The notes below the pieces were generated by a model, which saw nothing but the letters and a program-made list of their open reading frames with translations, made no database searches and was not told the origin of the DNA. This document shows, in pieces, positions 1 through 6,095 of a stretch of 6,095 bases of DNA (the first letter of the stretch is position 1; each line of letters starts with the position of its first letter). Made by a program: the position numbers and the translations under genes. Source of the DNA: Gammaproteobacteria bacterium (GTDB lineage: Bacteria > Pseudomonadota > Gammaproteobacteria > DSM-16500); the NCBI GenBank assembly GCA_004322325.1, contig SCTP01000341.1, positions 1 through 6,095 of the forward strand, read 5' to 3'.

Positions 1-173
1 GAGGCGTCTTTGAGGGAAAAATACCAGTGACCGGAGTGAGGGGCAGCGAAATTGGAAATTTCACCTTCCACCCAAACGTAGGGGAAGGTATCTTCCAGTA
101 GAAATCGCACCTCATTATTAAGGCGGCTGACGGTGTAGATTTCAATTTGTTGGTCGATATCGGGTGTTTGCAT
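1..173 (-). CDS. xseA: Exodeoxyribonuclease VII large subunit, N-terminal part
   Basis: This is the start of XseA, the catalytic large subunit of exonuclease VII, a cytoplasmic nuclease that with XseB degrades single-stranded DNA from both ends. Only the first 57 codons are present; the gene leaves the left edge. After a ten-residue lead ([10 protein letters not shown]) the translation matches the family's N-terminal OB-fold: [15 protein letters not shown] near residues 13-27, WVEGEISNF near 34-42 and [10 protein letters not shown] near 47-56. The ATG at 171-173 fits the usual N-terminal length. A GGAGGA sequence (187-192 on the complement) lies upstream, but its 13-nt spacing is long. The gene is divergent from guaB, as in E. 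coli and many other gammaproteobacteria. The catalytic domain is outside the window, so integrity cannot be judged. The call rests on remembered family sequence and is strong for so short a piece. Confidence 0.93.
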   Translation of the reverse strand, partial: MQTPDIDQQIEIYTVSRLNNEVRFLLEDTFPYVWVEGEISNFAAPHSGHWYFSLKDA

Positions 174-201
174 AAAAAATCCCTATTCCTCCGCTAAGAC
201 T

Positions 202-216
202 TGTGTATAATGGGGC

Positions 217-217
<1 letters not shown>
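202..217 (+). promoter_or_regulatory. guaB promoter: -10 box and GC-rich discriminator
   Basis: A perfect sigma-70 -10 hexamer, TATAAT, lies at 206-211, with a TG two bases upstream (202-203), close to but not exactly an extended -10. It is followed directly by GGGGCG (212-217), which puts the expected start of transcription near 218 and gives a leader of about 43 nt. No good -35 hexamer is visible at 15-19 bp spacing. A GC-rich discriminator is the known mark of promoters repressed by ppGpp, and the E. coli guaB promoter is under stringent and growth-rate control. Similar control here is inferred from the sequence form alone. Confidence 0.75.
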
Positions 218-1751
<1,534 letters not shown>

Positions 1752-1756
1752 TAACA

Positions 1757-3325
1757 ATGAGCATACACACACAGCGTATTTTAATCCTGGATTTTGGCTC
1801 TCAATATACCCAACTCATTGGCCGACGTGTTCGTGAGGCGGGGGTATATTGCGAAATTTATTCTGCTACCGCCTCGCCGGAAGACATTCAAGCCTTTCAC
1901 CCATCGGGAATTATCCTCTCGGGTGGTCCTGAAACGGTGACGCAAGCTTCCACGCCACGCGCGCCAGAGGTGGTATTTTTACTGGGCTGCCCAGTGCTGG
2001 GTATTTGCTATGGCATGCAAACCATGGCGCAGCAATTAGGTGGTCGAGTAGAGCCGGGTCACCATCGTGAATTTGGCTATGCGCAAGTGGCAATCTGTGA
2101 ACCATCACGCTTGTTAGATGGTATTGAAGATCATGTCGTCAATAATGCCTCGCTATTAGATGTGTGGATGAGTCATGGCGATCACGTGAGTGTGTTGCCC
2201 CGATTATTCAAAACCATTGCCAGCACCACGAATTGTCCGATTGCGGGCATGGCGGATGAAGAACGTCATTTTTATGGATTGCAATTTCATCCAGAAGTTT
2301 TTCATACGCGGCAAGGTCAACGTATGATAGAGCGATTTGTGTTGGATATTTGCCAATGCCAGCCTAATTGGACATCGAAAAATATTATTGATGAACAAAT
2401 TCAGGCGATTTATCAGCAAGTAGGAAGTGATAATGTATTACTCGGCTTATCCGGTGGAGTGGATTCTTCTGTGGCAGCGCTGTTGTTACATAAAGCCATA
2501 GGAGATCAATTAACGTGCGTGTTTGTTGATACCGGTTTATTACGACTTAACGAAGCAGAAGAAATTAAATCACTTTTTGCGAAGCATTTTGGGATTAAAT
2601 TAATTTGTGTTGATGCAAGCACAGCCTTTTTTCATGCTTTAGCAGGGGTAGAGGATCCTGAACAGAAGCGTAAAATCATTGGGAAAAAATTTATTGATGT
2701 GTTTGATGAAGAAGCGGCCAAAATAGCGAATATCAAATGGCTGGCGCAAGGGACAATTTATTCCGATGTGATCGAATCAGCGGCGACTAAAACGGGTAAA
2801 GCGCATTTAATTAAATCGCACCACAATGTCGGTGGGTTACCGGAAAATATGCAGTTAAAGTTACTTGAGCCGCTGCGAGAGTTGTTTAAAGATGAAGTGC
2901 GTAAGATTGGGATAGAGTTAGGATTACCTTCTGAGCTGATTTATCGTCATCCTTTTCCTGGACCAGGGTTGGGGGTGCGCATTGTAGGAGAAGTCAAACC
3001 AGAATATGCAGAAAAATTACGGTTTGCCGATGCTATTTTGATAGAGGAGCTGCATAAATGGGAGTTATATGACAAAGTCAGTCAAGCCTTTGCCGTCTTT
3101 TTGCCGATCAAGTCGGTGGGGGTGATTGGTGATGCGCGTCATTATGATCATGTGATTGCATTACGGATAGTGGAAACGGTGGATTTTATGACGGCACATT
3201 GGGCGAAAGTACCGTATGAATTTTTAGAAAAAGTATCTAATCGTATTATTAACGAAGTATCAGGCATTTCCCGTGTGACGTATGACATTTCTAGCAAACC
3301 ACCGGCGACGATAGAATGGGAGTAG
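1757..3325 (+). CDS. guaA: GMP synthase (glutamine-hydrolysing)
   Basis: GuaA aminates XMP to GMP using ATP and glutamine, directly following GuaB; it is a cytoplasmic homodimer. The 522 residues match the bacterial one-chain form (E. coli 525). The N-terminal class I glutamine amidotransferase domain (about 7-200) begins [14 protein letters not shown] and has the nucleophile Cys84 in GICYGMQ, with His178 and Glu180 in FHPE completing the triad. The ATP pyrophosphatase domain (about 205-400) has the PP-loop LSGGVDSS (231-238) and [10 protein letters not shown] (353-362). The C-terminal dimerisation and XMP-binding domain includes [12 protein letters not shown] (397-408) and ends KPPATIEWE, the family's standard terminus. 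No residue looks lost. The start at 1757 fits the E. coli N-terminus. No good ribosome binding site precedes it, so translation is probably coupled to guaB, 5 bp upstream. The stop overlaps the start of tadA. Confidence 0.99.
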   Translation: MSIHTQRILILDFGSQYTQLIGRRVREAGVYCEIYSATASPEDIQAFHPSGIILSGGPETVTQASTPRAPEVVFLLGCPVLGICYGMQTMAQQLGGRVEPGHHREFGYAQVAICEPSRLLDGIEDHVVNNASLLDVWMSHGDHVSVLPRLFKTIASTTNCPIAGMADEERHFYGLQFHPEVFHTRQGQRMIERFVLDICQCQPNWTSKNIIDEQIQAIYQQVGSDNVLLGLSGGVDSSVAALLLHKAIGDQLTCVFVDTGLLRLNEAEEIKSLFAKHFGIKLICVDASTAFFHALAGVEDPEQKRKIIGKKFIDVFDEEAAKIANIKWLAQGTIYSDVIESAATKTGKAHLIKSHHNVGGLPENMQLKLLEPLRELFKDEVRKIGIELGLPSELIYRHPFPGPGLGVRIVGEVKPEYAEKLRFADAILIEELHKWELYDKVSQAFAVFLPIKSVGVIGDARHYDHVIALRIVETVDFMTAHWAKVPYEFLEKVSNRIINEVSGISRVTYDISSKPPATIEWE

Positions 3326-3780
3326 ATTTTTCTGATCGTGATACATTTTGGATGCAGCGGGCGATTCAGTTGGCGGAGCTCGCTGCTGCGCAAGGAGAAG
3401 TGCCGGTGGGGGCGGTGCTGGTGTTAGAGGATGAGGTGATTGGTGAGGGGCATAATCGCCCCATTTCACAGCAAGATCCGACAGCGCATGCGGAGATGGT
3501 GGCCTTGCGCGCTGGGGCGGAAAAAATAGGTAATTATCGATTAGTAAATGCAATGCTTTATGTTACGCTTGAGCCTTGCATTATGTGTGCTGGGGCGATG
3601 GTGCATGCGCGTGTGAAGCGTGTTGTGTATGGTGCGAGTGATCCGAAGGCAGGGGCGATTGTGAGTAGGGCGAAGATATTGGATAATTCATTTTTGAATC
3701 ATCGAGTAGAATATGCCGGTGGCCTGTTAGCAGAACAATGCGGGGCATTGTTGTCCCGATTTTTTCAGGCGCGACGGTAA
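3316..3780 (+). CDS. tadA: tRNA-specific adenosine deaminase (A34 to inosine)
   Basis: TadA is a zinc-dependent homodimeric deaminase that converts adenosine 34 of tRNA-Arg(ACG) to inosine, so that one tRNA can read CGU, CGC and CGA. It is usually essential. The 154-residue chain is a cytidine/deoxycytidylate deaminase fold: EVPVGAVLV (28-36), the active-site DPTAHAE (54-60) with zinc ligand His58 and proton shuttle Glu60, and [12 protein letters not shown] (84-95) with zinc ligands Cys88 and Cys91. [13 protein letters not shown] (102-114) and LNHRVE (127-132) also match the family. The C-terminus (RFFQARR) is shorter than the E. coli protein's, without its Lys/Gln-rich extension. The ATG lies inside guaA (10-bp overlap) with no clear ribosome binding site, so coupled translation is likely. 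The next Met (codon 13) would remove the first helix, so the first ATG is preferred. A free nucleobase deaminase such as CodA or GuaD is unlikely given these motifs. Confidence 0.97.
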   Translation: MGVDFSDRDTFWMQRAIQLAELAAAQGEVPVGAVLVLEDEVIGEGHNRPISQQDPTAHAEMVALRAGAEKIGNYRLVNAMLYVTLEPCIMCAGAMVHARVKRVVYGASDPKAGAIVSRAKILDNSFLNHRVEYAGGLLAEQCGALLSRFFQARR

Positions 3781-3802
3781 AGATTGATATAACAAATATA
3801 AT

Positions 3803-3808
3803 GAGGAG
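3803..3808 (+). promoter_or_regulatory. Ribosome binding site of the coiled-coil gene
   Basis: GAGGAG is a strong Shine-Dalgarno sequence before two adjacent in-frame ATG codons, at 3812 (3-nt gap) and 3815 (6-nt gap). The spacing favours 3815; the choice changes the protein by one Met only. The gap after tadA (3781-3811) holds no hairpin, so read-through from the gua operon is possible. It also contains TATAAC (3788-3793), a weak -10 candidate without a recognisable -35. Confidence 0.7.
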
Positions 3809-3811
3809 ATT

Positions 3812-5932
3812 ATGATGGATATTATTAGAGATATTGTGAATGCAAAAACAAGTGAAGAAGTTGAGCAGGCGATTAGCCAATTTGTTGGAGAGTTTTCTAA
3901 TCCAGAAGATATAAGCAAAGAAAGTGTTGAAAGCAAAATGATGAGTAATCGTAATGATGATTATTATCTATTTATCCAAACCAATTCAGAAGCAATCTTT
4001 AAGAAGTTAAACTTATTAAAACAAAGTGATAGTACGGCTCCCATCAATGTAGTGAGTGGGCTTATTTTTTCGGTGGTATCTGAAATATATGACGCAGCTC
4101 GTTGTGAAAAAAATATCCATTCGTTAAAAATTCTTGGGGATGCTCTACGTGGGGCAAAAAATAAAATAAATGATGAAATGAGCAAAAGTTCATTGAGTTT
4201 ATTTAATGTGGAGGTGGTTGAAAGTGAAGAGGAAAATCGATTGCTCAAATTAATGAAGGAGCGGAATATAAAAACTGAATTGAACCGGAAAAAGTTGAAC
4301 GATATTGCAGCTAAAAAAGAACCGCTTCCAGCGATGAAATTGACAAATCAACAGGTAATAAAAGATTTAGATGAGAAATTAGAAGAAAAATATGAAATTA
4401 AAAGAGCAAAAGAGGAAGTATTAGAAAAATTGCTACCCGAAATAAAAAAACAAAAACTCGAACGCCAAAAAATGGTTTCGCAAATACTAGAAGCACCTTC
4501 AGATTTGTATTATACAAATTTGCGCTTAAGGGAGATAGATAATAAACAAATGCGCGCTCTGATTTCGCAAGAAGTAGAGACGATTAAAAAAATATTACAA
4601 TTAAAAGAAAAGCAAGATCTTCAGTTGCAAATACGTAATTTTCACGAAAAGGCAGTGCAATCGGAACTGAAAAAAGTGTTTTTAAAATCAAAAATAGAAC
4701 AAGATACTGTATTGCAAGAAATGGAGAAAGAGATTGAAAACACAGAAGGGATCAACGTTAATACGTTTAAGGAAGTAAAATCTTTATTCATTAAGCCAGA
4801 TTTTTCTAAAGAAAAAGAAACAGATGAAAAGCTACTAGAAACAACAAAAGAAGTAGAAGAATTAAAGCGAGCTTTAAGTACTATTCATAATAACATAGAA
4901 AAAAATGATGATAATCCAATTAAATTAGAAAAAATTAATCTTGAAAAATATGATAGTAATTTAATGAAATTAGAAAAAACAAAGGAAGAATTAACGCAGC
5001 TTTTGGAAAATATGCAAAAAGAGCAGAAAGAAATAAACGATGAACTTTTAAAAATAAAAGAAGAAAAAGAATTAGAAATAGAGGCAGAAGAAGCAAAAGA
5101 AATGGAAGATGAAGAAGTGGAAGTTACTTTTGCTGTTAGAAACCTTGATGAAGAGCAAGTGGATGATGAGGTAGAAAAGGAAGCAAAAGAATTAACCCTT
5201 GCATTAAAAGATATTGAAAAAAATGAAGTAAAAATAAGAAAAGAGTTAGATGAAATAGGGGAAAATATAGAAAATTTAATTTCTCAGTTAGTATTAGCAA
5301 AGCGTATAAGTGATGAAATTGATAAGGAAAGCGAAGAGCTTGAATCAAATAAGGATCAGCTTGAAGAGGAAATAAAGAAATTAAGAGAGGAATGTGAGCA
5401 GGCTGAAGCTTTGTGCTTAAAAAAACAGCCAGAGGAAGAAAAAAGAAATCAAAAGATAGTTCTTAAATTACAAGAAGCTTTTTCTGTTTTAAATAGTATA
5501 GAGTCAAAAGTAGCTGACTTTGTTGGAAAAATTAAAGACCAACCAGGCACTATTGTGCAAGATGTGGTAAATGATTTCTCAAGTGCTATATTAAAAGCAG
5601 TGAGCATCATTAATGAAGATGCAAAGGGCGATAACGTCATTCCAGCTAAGATGCGAGAGGATATCATCACACATTTTTCTGAGATTCTTTTGGAAGAAAA
5701 GGTTTCTACCCTGTTAAATCAATATGAGCCTGGAAGACAGTTAATAAGCAATTTAAAATCACTAACAAGTAATACATGGGGATGGTGGATAGCGAGTCCT
5801 GTCGTCTCTGTCGTCTCTGTCGCCTCTGCTGTTTCATCATTATTCTATAATCCATTTCGTGGTGGTGCGTCTCAAGCTCAACCTGCTCCTGAGCAGGAAA
5901 AGCAGCATCAGCCTCTTTCTCCAACAGTTTAG
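3812..5932 (+). CDS. Large coiled-coil protein of unknown function
   Basis: I do not recognise this protein. It has 706 residues (705 if the ATG at 3815 is used) and no signal peptide. Residues 1-130 look like a mixed, mainly helical domain with a hydrophobic stretch near 76-96. From about 135 to 540 it is highly charged, Lys/Glu-rich helix. Clear heptads are visible, for example Leu387-Leu394-Met401-Ile408-Ile415 and Ile503-Leu510-Leu517-Leu524. A very acidic section (about 420-457) is broken by the non-helical VEVTFAVRNL (436-445). Residues 545-650 are less charged and probably a helical domain. A segment rich in Trp, Val, Ser and Ala (656-679) follows, then a Pro/Gln/Glu tail ending PLSPTV. 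There is no Walker A motif, so it is not a complete SMC or Rad50 ATPase. The DNA is much more AT-rich than guaBA-tadA (positions 4381-4440 hold 17 G+C in 60), partly because of Lys/Glu content. It starts 31 bp after tadA. A secreted effector or a structural/membrane-tethering protein is possible; both are inference. Confidence 0.85.
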   Translation: MMDIIRDIVNAKTSEEVEQAISQFVGEFSNPEDISKESVESKMMSNRNDDYYLFIQTNSEAIFKKLNLLKQSDSTAPINVVSGLIFSVVSEIYDAARCEKNIHSLKILGDALRGAKNKINDEMSKSSLSLFNVEVVESEEENRLLKLMKERNIKTELNRKKLNDIAAKKEPLPAMKLTNQQVIKDLDEKLEEKYEIKRAKEEVLEKLLPEIKKQKLERQKMVSQILEAPSDLYYTNLRLREIDNKQMRALISQEVETIKKILQLKEKQDLQLQIRNFHEKAVQSELKKVFLKSKIEQDTVLQEMEKEIENTEGINVNTFKEVKSLFIKPDFSKEKETDEKLLETTKEVEELKRALSTIHNNIEKNDDNPIKLEKINLEKYDSNLMKLEKTKEELTQLLENMQKEQKEINDELLKIKEEKELEIEAEEAKEMEDEEVEVTFAVRNLDEEQVDDEVEKEAKELTLALKDIEKNEVKIRKELDEIGENIENLISQLVLAKRISDEIDKESEELESNKDQLEEEIKKLREECEQAEALCLKKQPEEEKRNQKIVLKLQEAFSVLNSIESKVADFVGKIKDQPGTIVQDVVNDFSSAILKAVSIINEDAKGDNVIPAKMREDIITHFSEILLEEKVSTLLNQYEPGRQLISNLKSLTSNTWGWWIASPVVSVVSVASAVSSLFYNPFRGGASQAQPAPEQEKQHQPLSPTV
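5801..5827 (+). repeat. 9-bp in-frame tandem repeat, three copies
   Basis: GTCGTCTCT occurs twice in direct succession (5801-5809, 5810-5818), followed by GTCGCCTCT (5819-5827) with one change. The unit is in frame and encodes Val-Val-Ser, Val-Val-Ser, Val-Ala-Ser, codons 664-672 of the coiled-coil protein, within its only strongly hydrophobic C-terminal segment. Gain or loss of units by slippage would lengthen or shorten that segment without a frameshift. Confidence 0.9.
5882..5897. repeat. Perfect inverted repeat near the 3' end of the coiled-coil gene
   Basis: CCTGCTC (5882-5888) and GAGCAGG (5891-5897) are perfect reverse complements separated by CT; a realistic hairpin would have a 6-bp stem and 4-nt loop. 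It lies inside the coding sequence (Pro-Ala-Pro-Glu-Gln-Glu) about 35 bp before the stop and is followed by AAAA, not T residues, so it is not a plus-strand terminator. It may be chance or may protect the mRNA 3' end. Confidence 0.5.
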
Positions 5933-5955
5933 TGGGTCAAAAAAATAATCATCAA

Positions 5956-5987
5956 TTGCGGTGAGGTCAAATGCTGACTCACCGCAA
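5956..5987. terminator. Strong hairpin between convergent genes, probable terminator
   Basis: TTGCGGTGAG (5956-5965) pairs perfectly with CTCACCGCAA (5978-5987). After one bulged G, TCA/TGA adds three pairs and leaves a five-base loop, AATGC. It lies 23 bp after the coiled-coil gene's stop. On the plus strand only a weak GTTTG follows the stem. On the minus strand a run of seven T follows (complement of A residues at 5939-5945), 10 nt beyond the stem. It could therefore serve both directions imperfectly, and the match to a classic intrinsic terminator is partial. Confidence 0.55.
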
Positions 5988-6095
5988 GTTTGATAAGCTG
6001 AATGCATCCCTTTTATTTTGTTCGCGATAAAACCAGCCATTTTTCACGATGGGACTTTTGACGTGTGCGACCACTTTAAAATTTACTGGTGTTCT
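5979..6095 (-). CDS. Possible 3' end of a convergent gene, product unknown
   Basis: One minus-strand frame stays open from the right edge for 38 codons and stops at TGA (5979-5981), inside the terminator-like hairpin. The peptide contains VNFKVVAHVKSP, then NGWFYREQNKRDAF, and ends SLSNLR. Its mixed hydrophobic and charged composition with several aromatic residues reads like real protein, and a stop placed at a hairpin is normal for a gene end. I recognise no family. An open frame this short can arise by chance, and the alternative is that 5933-6095 is non-coding apart from the hairpin. The start would lie beyond the window. Confidence 0.35.
   Translation of the reverse strand, partial: RTPVNFKVVAHVKSPIVKNGWFYREQNKRDAFSLSNLR

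Noticed and set aside
3797..3802. TATAAT just before the coiled-coil gene
   Set aside because: A start 6-8 bp downstream would fall at or after the ribosome binding site (3803-3808), leaving a transcript without it; it is more likely chance in AT-rich DNA.
3801..3815. Four-codon mini-frame (Met-Arg-Arg-Leu-stop) whose TGA overlaps the ATG at 3815
   Set aside because: Its codons are simply the Shine-Dalgarno sequence read as codons and it has no ribosome binding site of its own.
5415..5422. A-rich slippery site (A AAA AAA) as a programmed frameshift
   Set aside because: Poly-A runs are common throughout this Lys-rich gene, the zero frame continues to a sensible end, and no downstream structure or overlapping frame supports frameshifting.
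3812..5932. SMC/Rad50-type ATPase
   Set aside because: The long coiled coil suggests it, but no Walker A, signature or Walker B motif is visible at either end.
5971..6030. Plus-strand 19-codon frame starting in the hairpin
   Set aside because: Its start would be buried in the stem-loop and the peptide has no supporting feature.
5840..6040. Minus-strand 66-codon frame starting at the ATG at 6038-6040
   Set aside because: It runs through the hairpin and into the opposite strand of the coiled-coil gene; the neighbouring minus frame ending at the hairpin is a better candidate.

Overview
The window looks like a chromosomal piece of a gammaproteobacterium. The evidence is a divergent xseA–guaB pair, a guaB-guaA-tadA run whose three products read as close relatives of the E. 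coli proteins, and moderate base composition in the housekeeping genes. The last large gene is AT-rich and encodes a very long Lys/Glu-rich coiled-coil protein. Such genes are common in host-associated Legionellales-type bacteria (Legionella, Coxiella, Rickettsiella and relatives), but placing the organism there is an inference; no marker in the window fixes the genus.

Layout: (1) Positions 1-173, minus strand: the first 57 codons of xseA (exonuclease VII large subunit), running off the left edge. (2) Positions 174-260: an 87-bp divergent control region with a perfect TATAAT followed by a GC-rich GGGGCG discriminator, a small palindrome at the expected transcription start, and a clear guaB ribosome binding site. 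(3) Positions 261-3780, plus strand: guaB (IMP dehydrogenase), guaA (GMP synthase, 5 bp later) and tadA (tRNA adenosine deaminase, overlapping guaA by 10 bp). These are packed tightly enough to be one transcription unit. (4) Positions 3812-5932, plus strand: an unrecognised protein of about 705 residues with a helical N-terminal domain, long heptad-repeat segments, a very acidic middle, a helical C-terminal domain, and a short hydrophobic segment followed by a Pro/Gln/Glu-rich tail. (5) Positions 5933-6095: a strong hairpin and what may be the 3' end of a convergent minus-strand gene leaving the right edge.

GuaB and GuaA are the two consecutive steps from IMP through XMP to GMP. TadA makes inosine at the tRNA wobble position; it is linked to the pair by position rather than by shared pathway. 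The guaB promoter has the form expected of a ppGpp-repressed promoter. The coiled-coil gene differs sharply from its neighbours in composition and is the only part of the window that could be undescribed. It is a candidate accessory or secreted protein, but nothing in the sequence proves a function. I see no mobile element, CRISPR array, tRNA or rRNA gene here.
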